Shown: in pieces, positions 8,818 to 16,953 of the stretch | Layout: every line of letters starts with the position of its first letter | How positions within the stretch are numbered: position 1 is the stretch's first letter | Assembly (NCBI RefSeq): GCF_012273515.2 | Contig: NZ_CP050975.2 | Span: 1,612,001-1,676,000 of the forward strand | Origin: Streptomyces sp. RPA4-2 | GTDB lineage: Bacteria; Actinomycetota; Actinomycetes; Streptomycetales; Streptomycetaceae | DNA: 64,000 nucleotides | Direction of reading: 5' to 3' | Notes under the pieces: model-generated | Databases searched by the model: none | Seen by the model: the letters and a program-made list of their open reading frames with translations, nothing else | Told to the model about the DNA's origin: nothing | Program-made: the position numbers and the translations under genes

Positions 8818-9843
8818 ATGCGCATTGGTGTCCTCACGTCCGGCGGCGACTGCCCCGGCCTGAACGCCGTCATCCGGTCCGTCGTGCACCGCGCCGTCGT
8901 CGACCACGGCGACGAGGTCATCGGCTTCCGGGACGGCTGGAAGGGTCTTCTGGAGTGCGACTACCTGAAGCTCGACCTCGACGCGGTGAGCGGCATCCTG
9001 GCCCGCGGCGGCACGATGCTCGGCTCCTCCCGGGTCCAGCCCGCGCATCTGCGTGACGGCGTGGAGCGGGCCAAGGGGCATGTCGAGGAGCTCGGCCTCG
9101 ACGCGATCATCCCGATCGGCGGCGAGGGCACCCTCAAGGCGGCCCGGCTGCTCTCGGACAGCGGCCTGCCGATCGTCGGCGTACCGAAGACCATCGACAA
9201 CGACATCGCCGTCACGGACGTGACCTTCGGCTTCGACACGGCCGTCGGCGTCGCGACCGAGGCCCTGGACCGGCTGAAGACCACCGCCGAGTCCCACCAG
9301 CGGGTGCTGATCGTGGAGGTCATGGGCCGCCACACCGGCTGGATCGCGCTGCACTCCGGCATGGCGGCCGGCGCCCACGCCATCGTCGTACCGGAGCGCC
9401 CGTTCGACATCGAGGAGCTGGCGGCCAAGGTGGGCGAGCGCTTCGAGGCGGGCAAGCGGTTCGCCATCGTCGTGGCCGCCGAGGGCGCCAAGCCGCGTAC
9501 GGGCACGATGGCGTTCGACGAGGGCGTGAAGGACGTCTACGGGCACGAGCGGTTCGCCGGCATCGCCCGCCAGCTCTCCCTCGAACTGGAGGAGCGCCTC
9601 GGCAAGGAGGCCCGTCCGGTGATCCTCGGGCACGTTCAGCGCGGCGGCACGCCGACCGCGTACGACCGTGTGCTCGCGACACGGTTCGGCTGGCACGCCG
9701 TGGAGGCGGCGCACCGGGGTGAGTTCGGCATGATGACCGCGCTGCGCGGGACCGACATCGTGATGGTGTCCCTCGCGGAGGCGGTGGAGACGCTGAAGAC
9801 GGTGCCCGAGGAGCGGTACGCCGAAGCGGAGTGCGTGCTCTGA
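8818..9843 (+). CDS. pfkA: ATP-dependent 6-phosphofructokinase
   Basis: Phosphorylates fructose 6-phosphate to fructose 1,6-bisphosphate, the committed step of glycolysis. The protein has 341 residues. Gly104 in GGEGTLKAA marks ATP rather than pyrophosphate as donor, while PKTIDNDI (residues 123-130) carries Lys124 as in the actinobacterial group III enzymes. The catalytic Asp is in TIDND. The nucleotide-binding start TSGGDCPGLNAVIR is intact. ATG 8818 follows GAGAAGG at a rather long 11 nt. Streptomyces have several pfkA paralogues; this is one of them, and the sequence does not say which is the main glycolytic enzyme. Confidence 0.95.
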   Translation: MRIGVLTSGGDCPGLNAVIRSVVHRAVVDHGDEVIGFRDGWKGLLECDYLKLDLDAVSGILARGGTMLGSSRVQPAHLRDGVERAKGHVEELGLDAIIPIGGEGTLKAARLLSDSGLPIVGVPKTIDNDIAVTDVTFGFDTAVGVATEALDRLKTTAESHQRVLIVEVMGRHTGWIALHSGMAAGAHAIVVPERPFDIEELAAKVGERFEAGKRFAIVVAAEGAKPRTGTMAFDEGVKDVYGHERFAGIARQLSLELEERLGKEARPVILGHVQRGGTPTAYDRVLATRFGWHAVEAAHRGEFGMMTALRGTDIVMVSLAEAVETLKTVPEERYAEAECVL

Positions 9844-9852
9844 GGCCCTGAG

Positions 9853-9902
9853 GCGGCCGTCCGGCCGCGGGTTCGTGGTGCCTTGTCCGCGGGTTCCCCG
9901 CG
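9853..9902 (+). terminator. Two short hairpins after pfkA
   Basis: GCGGCC-GTCC-GGCCGC (9853-9868) and CGCGGG-TTC-CCCGCG (9888-9902) follow the pfkA stop in series. Each stem is only 6 bp and neither is followed by a U-run, so this is a weak terminator call. Confidence 0.4.
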
Positions 9903-10008
9903 CCCCCCGCCGGGGCACGGATGCCGACCCCGGCCGGAGCGGTGACCGGGGCCGGTTCTACTCTGGTGCGGACAGACAGCACAACCCGTACTAATCAGGA
10001 GCCGGCGG

Positions 10009-10962
10009 ATGGAACACAGCGGGCACGGCATGACCATGGATCTGCCGCCGTTCACGCTGGGGAGGGGGCTCGGGTGGTCCGCGGACCCCTTCTTCCTCGT
10101 GGCCTGTCTGGTGGGGCTCGGGCTGTACGGCTGGGGGGTCGTGCGCCTCGTCCGCCGCGGCGACAAGTGGTCGGCGGGACGGACCGTCTCCTTCGTCGTC
10201 GGTGTGCTGACCGTGCTGCTGATGATGTGCACGAGGCTGAACGACTACGGCATGGTCATGTTCAGCGTGCACATGGTGCAGCACATGGTGATCAGCATGC
10301 TGACGCCCATCCTGATCCTGCTCGGGGCACCGATCACGCTCGCGCTGCGGGCCCTCCCGGTGGCGGCCAGGCGGGGCACCAAGGGGCCGCGTGAACTGCT
10401 GCTGATGTTCCTGCACAGCCGATACATGCGGATCATCACGCACCCCGCGTTCACGATCCCGCTGTTCATCGCGAGCCTCTACGCCCTGTACTTCTCCCCC
10501 ATCTTCGACTTCCTGATGGGGTCGCGGACGGGGCACACCGTGATGATGTGCCACTTCCTCGCCGTCGGCCTGGTCTTCTTCTGGCCGATCATGGGCGTGG
10601 ACCCCGGACCGCACCGGCCGGGCTACCTGATGCGGATGCTGGAGCTGTTCGCCGGTATGCCGTTCCACGCGTTCTTCGGTATCGCCCTGATGATGGCGTC
10701 CACGCCGATGGTCGACACGTACAAGAACCCGCCCGCCTCGCTCGCCATCGACGCGCTCACCGACCAGAACGCGGCGGGCGGCATCGCCTGGGCCTTCAGC
10801 GAGATCCCCTCCGTCCTCGTGCTGCTCGCGCTGCTCTTCCAGTGGTACGGCTCCGAGCAGCGGCAGGCCCGCCGCACGGACCGGGCGGCGGACCGCGACG
10901 GCGACAAGGAACTCGAGGCGTACAACGCCTATCTGGCGTCACTCAACGCCCGCAGCAACTGA
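10009..10962 (+). CDS. CtaG-type cytochrome c oxidase assembly membrane protein
   Basis: A 317-residue polytopic membrane protein of the caa3-type CtaG family (PF09678), involved in copper delivery or assembly of haem-copper oxidases. Hydrophobic segments run through most of residues 25-285. Met/His-rich motifs on the outer side (MEHSGHGMTM at the N-terminus, MFSVHMVQHMVISML, TPIL, and HTVMMCHFL) are suited to copper binding. A charged cytosolic tail of about 40 residues ends the protein. ATG 10009 follows CAGGAG at 7 nt. A 52-residue membrane protein gene lies 109 bp downstream on the same strand. The family is clear; whether the target is the aa3 oxidase or a copper-storage role is not. Confidence 0.88.
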   Translation: MEHSGHGMTMDLPPFTLGRGLGWSADPFFLVACLVGLGLYGWGVVRLVRRGDKWSAGRTVSFVVGVLTVLLMMCTRLNDYGMVMFSVHMVQHMVISMLTPILILLGAPITLALRALPVAARRGTKGPRELLLMFLHSRYMRIITHPAFTIPLFIASLYALYFSPIFDFLMGSRTGHTVMMCHFLAVGLVFFWPIMGVDPGPHRPGYLMRMLELFAGMPFHAFFGIALMMASTPMVDTYKNPPASLAIDALTDQNAAGGIAWAFSEIPSVLVLLALLFQWYGSEQRQARRTDRAADRDGDKELEAYNAYLASLNARSN

Positions 10963-11071
10963 ATCACCTCTCGACAGCTGAACCAGCCCTGGCGAACCTT
11001 CTCCCGCCGGGTGAAAATGGCCGCAGGCCACGGCCCGCGCAGCGGACCCGTCAGGAGAAGGGTGTGCCGCG

Positions 11072-11230
11072 ATGCCCGGTTCGACGAAGACCATGGGGGT
11101 GCTCACCGTCGGTGGGCTGGTTGTCGTGACGGCCTATACGGTCGCGCTCGGCAGCAACGGCTGGCTGTGGTTCGGCTGGGTGGTGCTCGGCCTGATCACC
11201 ATCGCGATGGTCGCCGCGCGCGGAGCGTGA
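11072..11230 (+). CDS. Small two-helix membrane protein (52 aa)
   Basis: A 52-residue protein encoded from ATG 11072 to TGA 11228-11230, with AGGAGAAGG ten nt upstream. It consists of two hydrophobic segments (about residues 8-24 and 29-47) separated by a GSNG turn, with a basic end (AARGA). The clear RBS and hydrophobic periodicity argue that it is real although it is short. It follows the CtaG-like gene on the same strand, so an oxidase-assembly or copper link is possible but unproven. I do not recognise a named family. Confidence 0.7.
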   Translation: MPGSTKTMGVLTVGGLVVVTAYTVALGSNGWLWFGWVVLGLITIAMVAARGA

Positions 11231-11242
11231 CGGGCGTCGCGC

Positions 11243-12457
11243 TCACTGCCGGGGGCGCCGGCCCGCCGAGTGGACGCCCGGCTGGTACTTGGGCAGCCGT
11301 GCGGTGATCTTCATACCGGCCCCGACGGCGGTCTCGATGACGAGGCCGTAGTCGTCCCCGTAGACCTGGCGCAGCCGGTCGTCGACGTTGGACAGACCGA
11401 TGCCGTCCGAGGGGCTGACCTCGCCGGTGAGGATGCGGCGCAGTCGTTCGGGGTCCATTCCGGTGCCGTTGTCCTCGATGACGACCAGCGCCTCGGCGCC
11501 CGCGTCCTGCGCGGTGATGCTGATGTGGCTCTTGTTCGACTTGTCCGCCTTGCCCTCCAGGCCGTGTTTGACGGCGTTCTCCACCAGGGGCTGGAGACAG
11601 AGGAAGGGCAGCGCGACCGGCAGCACCTCGGGCGCGATCTGCAGGGTGACCGAGAGCCGGTCCCCGAAGCGGGCCCGCACGAGTGCCAGGTAGTGGTCGA
11701 TGGCGTGCAGTTCGTCGGCGAGGGTGGTGAAGTCGCCGTGCCTGCGGAACGAGTAGCGGGTGAAGTCGGCGAACTCCAGGAGCAGTTCGCGGGCGCGCTC
11801 CGGGTCGGTGCGGACGAACGAGGCGATCACCGCGAGCGAGTTGAAGATGAAGTGCGGGGAGATCTGGGCGCGCAGGGCCTTGATCTCGGCCTCGATCAGG
11901 CGGGTACGGGACCGGTCGAGGTCGGCGAGTTCCAGCTGCACGGAGACCCAGCGGGCGACCTCGCCGGCGGCCCGGACGAGCACGGCGGACTCGCGGGGCG
12001 CGCAGGCCACGAGCGCTCCGTGCACCCGGTCGTCGACGGTGAGCGGTGCGACCACGGCCCAGCGCAGTACGCAGTCCGGCTCCTCGCACCGGAGCCGGAA
12101 GGCCTCACCGCGGCCGGTCTCCAGCGGGCCGCCGAGCCGGTCCATGATCTCGGTGCGGTGGTGCTCCCCGACGCCTTCCCAGGCCAGGACGGTGTCCTGG
12201 TCGGTGAGGCAGAGCGCGTCGGTGCCGAGCAGGGTGCGCAGCCGGCGCGCGGACCTGCGGGCGGTCTCGCCGGTGAGGCCCGCGCGCAGCGGGGGTGCGG
12301 CGAGCGAGGCGGTGTGCAGGGTCTCGAAGGTGGCGTGCTCGACGGCGGTGCCGAGCCCGCCGAGGTTCTCGGGCCGCGCGGTCCGCCTGCCGAGCCAGAA
12401 CCCGGCGGCGAGCAGCGGGAGCACGGCCACGCACAGCCCGGCCAGGAATCCGCTCAC
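11243..12457 (-). CDS. LytS/BtsS-type sensor histidine kinase
   Basis: A 404-residue sensor kinase. One N-terminal hydrophobic segment (about residues 2-23) is followed by a GAF-like domain (about 75-190), then the LytS-type kinase core with the phospho-acceptor His in QISPHFIFNSL and an HATPase domain with ENAVKHG, EDNGTGM and GIGLSNVDDRL. The GTG start at 12457 overlaps the symporter stop (GTGA), so it is translated as the last gene of the operon. Its partner is the LytTR regulator that heads the same operon. LytS kinases of this type sense pyruvate or related small carboxylates in enterobacteria; a similar cue is likely here but inferred. Confidence 0.9.
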   Translation of the reverse strand: MSGFLAGLCVAVLPLLAAGFWLGRRTARPENLGGLGTAVEHATFETLHTASLAAPPLRAGLTGETARRSARRLRTLLGTDALCLTDQDTVLAWEGVGEHHRTEIMDRLGGPLETGRGEAFRLRCEEPDCVLRWAVVAPLTVDDRVHGALVACAPRESAVLVRAAGEVARWVSVQLELADLDRSRTRLIEAEIKALRAQISPHFIFNSLAVIASFVRTDPERARELLLEFADFTRYSFRRHGDFTTLADELHAIDHYLALVRARFGDRLSVTLQIAPEVLPVALPFLCLQPLVENAVKHGLEGKADKSNKSHISITAQDAGAEALVVIEDNGTGMDPERLRRILTGEVSPSDGIGLSNVDDRLRQVYGDDYGLVIETAVGAGMKITARLPKYQPGVHSAGRRPRQ

Positions 12458-14196
12458 GCCTCGGCCTCCTTGCTGTGCGCGGCCGCGCGCACCTGGCCGT
12501 CGGACAGTTCCTCGGGGAGGTGGAACCGGGCCAGGATCGCCGCCGTGCCCTGTGGTACCCGGCCCGGCGTCGCCAGCGACACCAGGATCATGGTGAGGAA
12601 GCCGAGGGGTACCGACCAGAGCGCGGGCCAGGCGAGCAGTGCGTGCAGCGTGCCGGAGCGCGGGTAGCCCGCCATGGTCGCGGCGACCGCCACGAAGGCC
12701 GCGCCGCCGCCGGTCAGCATGCCCGCGGCCGCGCCGGGCGGTGTCAGCCGCCGCCACCAGATGCCGAGGACGAGCAGGGGGCAGAAGGAGGAGGCGGACA
12801 CGGCGAAGGCGAGTCCTACGGCGTCGGCGACGGGCAGCCCGCCCACGATCACGCTGGCGACGAGCGGCACCACCATGGCGAGCACCGTGCCGAGCCTGAA
12901 GTGGCGCACCCCGCGGGAGGGCAGCACGTCCTGGGTGAGGACCCCGGCCACCGCCATGGTCAGTCCGGACGCGGTGGACAGGAACGCCGCGAAGGCGCCG
13001 CCCGCCACCAGCGCGCCCAGGAGGTCCGCGCCGAGTCCGCCGATCACCCGGTCCGGGAGCAGCAGGACGGCGGCGTCCGCGTTCCCGGTGAGGCTGAGTT
13101 CGGGGGCGTACAGCCGGCCCAGCGCCCCGTAGACGGGCGGCAGGAGGTAGAAGGCGCCGATCAGGCCGAGGACGGCGACGGTGGTGCGGCGGGCGGCGAC
13201 ACCATGCGGGCTGGTGTAGAAGCGGACGACCACGTGCGGGAGTCCCATGGTGCCGAGGAAGGTGGCGAGGATCAGTCCGTAGGTGGCGTAGAGGGGGCGT
13301 TCCTCGCGGCCGGCCGCGAGCGAGGTCGACATGCCGCCGTCGCGGGCGCGGTCGGCGGCCGGTACCGGGTCCCCCTTCTCGAAGGTCAGCCGGGTGCCGC
13401 GCGCGATGCGGTGGACGCCGGCCGGGAGCCGGACCCGCTCGCTCTCGTAGCGGTGGCCGTCCACGGTTCCCGTCGCCGTGACGGCGAGCGGGTCCGGCAG
13501 TCTCAGGTCGAGGGTGTCGTCGATGCGGACGACCCGCTGCGCGCGGAAGGTCGCCGGTTCGTCGAAGGCGTCGCGTGGAGCGCCTTCACTCTGCCAGGCG
13601 AGGACCAGGAAGATCGCCGGGACCAGCAGGGCGGTGAGCTTCAGCCAGTACTGGAAGGCCTGGACGAAGGTGATGCTGCGCATGCCGCCGGCGGCGACCG
13701 TGGCGACCACGACGACGGCGACGAGCACGCCGCCGAACCAGTCGGGCGCGTCGGTCAGTACCGCCAGGGTGAGTCCCGCGCCCTGGAGCTGGGGCAGCAG
13801 GTAGAGCCAGCCCACGCCGACGACGAAGGCACCGGCGAGCCGTCGGACCGCCTGCGAGCCGAGCCGCGCCTCGGCGAAGTCGGGCAGCGTGTAGGCGCCG
13901 GAGCGGCGCAGCGGGGCGGCGACGAACAGGAGCAGTACCAGGTAGCCCGCGGTGTAACCGACGGGGTACCAGAGCATGTCGGGACCCTGGACGAGCACCA
14001 GGCCCGCGATGCCGAGGAAGGAGGCCGCGGAGAGGTACTCTCCGCTGATCGCCGCCGCGTTCAGCCGGGGGCCCACGGTGCGGGAGGCGACGTAGAAGTC
14101 GGAGGTGGTCCGGGATATGCGCAGGCCGAACGCCCCGACCAGGACGGTCGCGACGACGACGAGGGCGACGGCGGGGACGGCGTAGTTCTGGTTCAC
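12454..14196 (-). CDS. Sodium/solute symporter, acetate or monocarboxylate permease (ActP/MctC-like)
   Basis: A 580-residue SSS-family transporter with about 13 membrane segments. Family features include SDFYVASRTVGPRLNAAAISGEYLSAASFLG near the N-terminus and the sodium-site region VVRFYTSP in the middle. A hydrophilic stretch (about residues 210-300, with VDGHRYESERVRLPAGVHRI) is inserted between membrane helices, an arrangement also seen in actinobacterial ActP/MctC proteins. It is preceded by a DUF485 gene, the usual partner of acetate permeases, and followed by the LytS kinase with a 4-nt overlap. The substrate is most likely acetate, propionate or pyruvate; sequence alone does not separate them. 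Confidence 0.9.
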   Translation of the reverse strand: MNQNYAVPAVALVVVATVLVGAFGLRISRTTSDFYVASRTVGPRLNAAAISGEYLSAASFLGIAGLVLVQGPDMLWYPVGYTAGYLVLLLFVAAPLRRSGAYTLPDFAEARLGSQAVRRLAGAFVVGVGWLYLLPQLQGAGLTLAVLTDAPDWFGGVLVAVVVVATVAAGGMRSITFVQAFQYWLKLTALLVPAIFLVLAWQSEGAPRDAFDEPATFRAQRVVRIDDTLDLRLPDPLAVTATGTVDGHRYESERVRLPAGVHRIARGTRLTFEKGDPVPAADRARDGGMSTSLAAGREERPLYATYGLILATFLGTMGLPHVVVRFYTSPHGVAARRTTVAVLGLIGAFYLLPPVYGALGRLYAPELSLTGNADAAVLLLPDRVIGGLGADLLGALVAGGAFAAFLSTASGLTMAVAGVLTQDVLPSRGVRHFRLGTVLAMVVPLVASVIVGGLPVADAVGLAFAVSASSFCPLLVLGIWWRRLTPPGAAAGMLTGGGAAFVAVAATMAGYPRSGTLHALLAWPALWSVPLGFLTMILVSLATPGRVPQGTAAILARFHLPEELSDGQVRAAAHSKEAEA

Positions 14197-14292
14197 CGGG
14201 CGGGGCCCCCCGCGCCAGGACCGCCGGGAGCCGCTCTCCCGCGTCCCGCGAATCCCCTCACGCCTCGCCCCTCGCCGGTCGTCGGCGGCCGG

Positions 14293-14652
14293 TCAACGGT
14301 CCTCGACCAGACGCACGAAGTCCCTCTCGTTGCGCTCCGCGCGGCGCACGTACCAGCGGGCCAGCAGGACCAGGGGCGGGTAGACGCAGAATCCGAGCAC
14401 GGCCCACTCCAGGCCCGCGCCGTCCGGGATCGCCGCGAAGACCAGGGGCAGCGGTCCGACCAGGAGTCCCAGGACGGCGAACCCCACGAGGGCGGCGCGG
14501 AGTTGACTGCGCATCAGCGAGCGCACATAGGTGTGGCCGAGCGTGGTCTGTTCGTCGATCTCGGTCCTGGGCCGGTAGTAGCCGGACGTCCTGCGGGTGC
14601 GCCGGGGCGCTCCGGTGACGACCACGCGGCGTTCGGTCGGATCCTGCGGCAC
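14293..14652 (-). CDS. DUF485-family small membrane protein, symporter partner
   Basis: A 119-residue protein with a basic N-terminal cytosolic part and two membrane helices (about residues 52-73 and 82-99). DUF485 proteins are encoded just before ActP-type symporters in many bacteria (compare E. coli yjcH-actP) and are thought to act with the transporter. It is the second gene of the operon, 11 bp after the LytTR regulator and 96 bp before the symporter. The match is to position and architecture more than to strong sequence motifs. Confidence 0.78.
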   Translation of the reverse strand: MPQDPTERRVVVTGAPRRTRRTSGYYRPRTEIDEQTTLGHTYVRSLMRSQLRAALVGFAVLGLLVGPLPLVFAAIPDGAGLEWAVLGFCVYPPLVLLARWYVRRAERNERDFVRLVEDR

Positions 14653-14663
14653 GCCGTTCCCCC

Positions 14664-15419
14664 TCAGCTGGTGGTCCGGCGCATCAGCAGGTCACGCAGT
14701 TCGCGCGTGTGCCGACGGCTGACCTGGAGTTCGACGGAGTCCACGAGAACGCTCACCGTACCCGCGTCCAGGCGGAGTTCGCCTATGTGGCGCAGGGCGA
14801 CCAGGTGGCGCCGGTGGATGCGGACGAAGCCGCGGGTCCGCCAGCGTTCCTCCAGGGTGGACAGCGGTATGCGGACCAGATGGCTGCCCTGCGCGGTGTG
14901 CAGGCGCGCGTAGTCGCCGTGCGCCTCGACGTGGGTGATGTCCTCCACGGCCACGAAGCGGGTCACGCCGCCGAGTTCGACGGAGATGTGGTCCGGGTCG
15001 GGTTCGTGCACGGGGATCAGCGGTGCGGTGCGCCGGAGTTGGTCGGCCCGGCGGACGGCCTCGGCGAGGCGCTCCCTGCGCACCGGCTTCAGTACGTAGT
15101 CGACGGCCTTGAGGTCGAAGGCCTGGACGGCGAATCCCTCGTGCGCCGTGACGAAGACGACGAGCGGCGGGTGGGCGAAACCGGTGAGCAGCCGGGCCAG
15201 GTCGAGTCCGTCGAGTCCGGGCATGTGGATGTCGAGGAAGACGACGTCGATCGCCTCGGGCCCGTCGGGTCCTGAGGCGAGGGCCCGGTTGATCCGGCGC
15301 AGCGCCTCGGTCGCGTCGCTCGCGCCCTCGGCGGCGGCGACCCGGGGATCGGCGTTGAGGAGATAGAGAAGCTCCTCCAGGGACGGTTGTTCGTCGTCGA
15401 CGGCGAGCACGCGCAGCAT
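14664..15419 (-). CDS. LytTR-family response regulator
   Basis: A 251-residue regulator. An N-terminal receiver domain carries the phospho-acceptor Asp in VVFLDIHMPGLDG and Lys in DYVLKPVR, followed by a C-terminal LytTR DNA-binding domain (about residues 145-248, with VEAHGDYARLHT, RIHRRHLVAL and VSRRHTRELRDLL). It heads the operon and is separated from its LytS kinase by the DUF485 and symporter genes. This is a self-contained sensing and uptake module. Transcription of the operon probably starts in the 77-bp gap shared with the divergent Lrp gene. Confidence 0.94.
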   Translation of the reverse strand: MLRVLAVDDEQPSLEELLYLLNADPRVAAAEGASDATEALRRINRALASGPDGPEAIDVVFLDIHMPGLDGLDLARLLTGFAHPPLVVFVTAHEGFAVQAFDLKAVDYVLKPVRRERLAEAVRRADQLRRTAPLIPVHEPDPDHISVELGGVTRFVAVEDITHVEAHGDYARLHTAQGSHLVRIPLSTLEERWRTRGFVRIHRRHLVALRHIGELRLDAGTVSVLVDSVELQVSRRHTRELRDLLMRRTTS

Positions 15420-15496
15420 GGAAGTGGAGTGTAAGAGCGATTCGTACGTCTGGACATGTGCGGGGCATGGACGTTCTCGCTGGATACAGTGCCGCC

Positions 15497-16009
15497 ATGA
15501 ACAGCAAGTCCGGGATGTTCGACGAACTCGACCGTAAGATCATCACAGCCCTGATGGCCAATGCCCGGACGAGCTTCGCCGAGATCGGCGCGGCGATCGG
15601 GCTGTCGGCGACCGCCGTCAAGCGGCGGGTGGACCGGCTCCGGGAGACCGGCGTGATCACCGGGTTCACGGCCACGGTGAAGCCGACGGCGCTCGGCTGG
15701 CGCACGGAGGCGTACGTCGAGGTGTACTGCGAGGGCGCGGCACCGCCCCGGCGGCTCGCGGAGGTGGTCCGCAACCATCCGGAGATCACCGCCGCCATGA
15801 CCGTGACCGGGGGCGCGGACGCGCTGCTGCATGTGCGTGCCACCGATGTGGACCACTTCGAGGAGGTCCTGGAGCGGATCCGCACCGAGCCCTTCATCCG
15901 GAAGACGATCAGTTACATGGTGCTGTCCCATCTGCTGCCGGAGGCGCCCGAGGCGGGCGCGACCCATGCCGCCCCGGAAGAGGCTCAGGACGCAGCAAAC
16001 GTGCGCTGA
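15497..16009 (+). CDS. Lrp/AsnC-family regulator
   Basis: A 170-residue feast/famine regulator with an N-terminal helix-turn-helix (FDELDRKIITALMANARTSFAEIGAAIGLSATAVKRRVDRL) and a C-terminal RAM/AsnC amino-acid-sensing domain. ATG 15497 lacks a Shine-Dalgarno; TACAGT (15485-15490) ends six nt before it, so a leaderless mRNA is likely. It stands directly upstream of the guanidino-hydrolase and ornithine aminotransferase genes and probably controls them in response to arginine, ornithine or another amino acid. Family certain, target inferred from context. Confidence 0.93.
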   Translation: MNSKSGMFDELDRKIITALMANARTSFAEIGAAIGLSATAVKRRVDRLRETGVITGFTATVKPTALGWRTEAYVEVYCEGAAPPRRLAEVVRNHPEITAAMTVTGGADALLHVRATDVDHFEEVLERIRTEPFIRKTISYMVLSHLLPEAPEAGATHAAPEEAQDAANVR

Positions 16010-16019
16010 CCACCATGAT

Positions 16020-16046
16020 TGCGCAGCGATACTGCGTACATGCGCA
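16020..16046. promoter_or_regulatory. Repeated TGCGCA elements upstream of arginine-degradation genes
   Basis: Three near-identical hexamers, TGCGCA (16020-16025), TGCGTA (16033-16038) and TGCGCA (16041-16046), lie between the Lrp gene and its neighbour. TGCGCA is itself palindromic. Lrp-type octamers often bind such repeated sites, so this is a candidate operator for the adjacent regulator. No consensus is known for this protein, so confidence is modest. Confidence 0.4.
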
Positions 16047-16131
16047 GCTCTCCTCGCTTGTCGCCCGTATCCCCCGTTTCCTACCTTTGAGGCACCCCCG
16101 TCAACACCGCAGGAAGCGGAGGAACCTCTCT

Positions 16132-16953
16132 GTGCCTGACAGCCGTGTGCCGCGCCCCCGGCGCTTTCTCGTCTGCGAACCCAGACACTTCGCCGTGCAG
16201 TACGCGATCAACCCCTGGATGCACCCCGACACCCAGGTGGACGTCGATCTGGCCCATGGCCAGTGGAAGGCGCTGATCAGCGCCTATCGTGCCCATGGGC
16301 ACACCGTGGACATCGTGGAGCCCGTGGCGGATCTCCCGGACATGGTGTTCGCGGCGAACTCCGCGCTCGTCCTCGCGGGCCGTGTCTTCGGTTCGCTCTT
16401 CCACGCGCCCCAGCGCCGTCCGGAGTCCAGCGCCTACGAGACCTGGTTCAAGGCCGCCGGCTTCGACGTCTACCGTCCCGAGTCCGTGTGCGAGGGCGAG
16501 GGCGACCTCGTCCCGGTGGGCCGCTACCTCCTGGCGGGCACCGGCTTCCGTACGACCCCGGAGGCGCACCGCGAGGTCCAGGAGTTCTTCGGTGTCCCGG
16601 TGATCAGCCTCCAGCTGGTGGACGCGCGCTTCTACCATCTGGACACGGCCCTGTTCGTCCTGGAGGAGGGGCCGGGGGCGAACATCGCCTACTACCCGGA
16701 GGCGTTCTCGCCCGGCAGCCGCGAGGTGCTGGCACGGCTCTTCCCGGACGCGGTGGTCGCGACCCGCGAGGACGCGATGACCTTCGGTCTGAACTCCGTC
16801 TCCGACGGCCGTCACGTCTTCATCTCGCCGCGTGCCGAGGCCCTCACCGGCCGGCTCGCCCGGCACGGATACGTCCCCGTCCCCGTCGACCTCTCCGAGT
16901 TCCACAAGGCCGGCGGCGGCATCAAGTGCTGCACCCAGGAGATCCGCTCATGA
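16132..16953 (+). CDS. Guanidino-group hydrolase: DDAH or arginine dihydrolase
   Basis: A 273-residue member of the guanidino-group-modifying superfamily, normally annotated N(G),N(G)-dimethylarginine dimethylaminohydrolase. The nucleophile is Cys266 in GGGIKCC, the His is His169 in FYHLDTALF, and INPWM (residues 26-30) lines the site. Position 76 is Asn in MVFAANSALV, whereas I recall an acidic pair in classical DDAH (FVEDTA). Asn there is characteristic, as I recall, of cyanobacterial arginine dihydrolases ArgZ/AgrE, which turn arginine into ornithine, ammonia and CO2. GTG 16132 follows GGAGGA at 8 nt. The gene overlaps rocD by ATGA, so the product is probably fed to ornithine aminotransferase. 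Superfamily sure, exact reaction open. Confidence 0.85.
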   Translation: MPDSRVPRPRRFLVCEPRHFAVQYAINPWMHPDTQVDVDLAHGQWKALISAYRAHGHTVDIVEPVADLPDMVFAANSALVLAGRVFGSLFHAPQRRPESSAYETWFKAAGFDVYRPESVCEGEGDLVPVGRYLLAGTGFRTTPEAHREVQEFFGVPVISLQLVDARFYHLDTALFVLEEGPGANIAYYPEAFSPGSREVLARLFPDAVVATREDAMTFGLNSVSDGRHVFISPRAEALTGRLARHGYVPVPVDLSEFHKAGGGIKCCTQEIRS

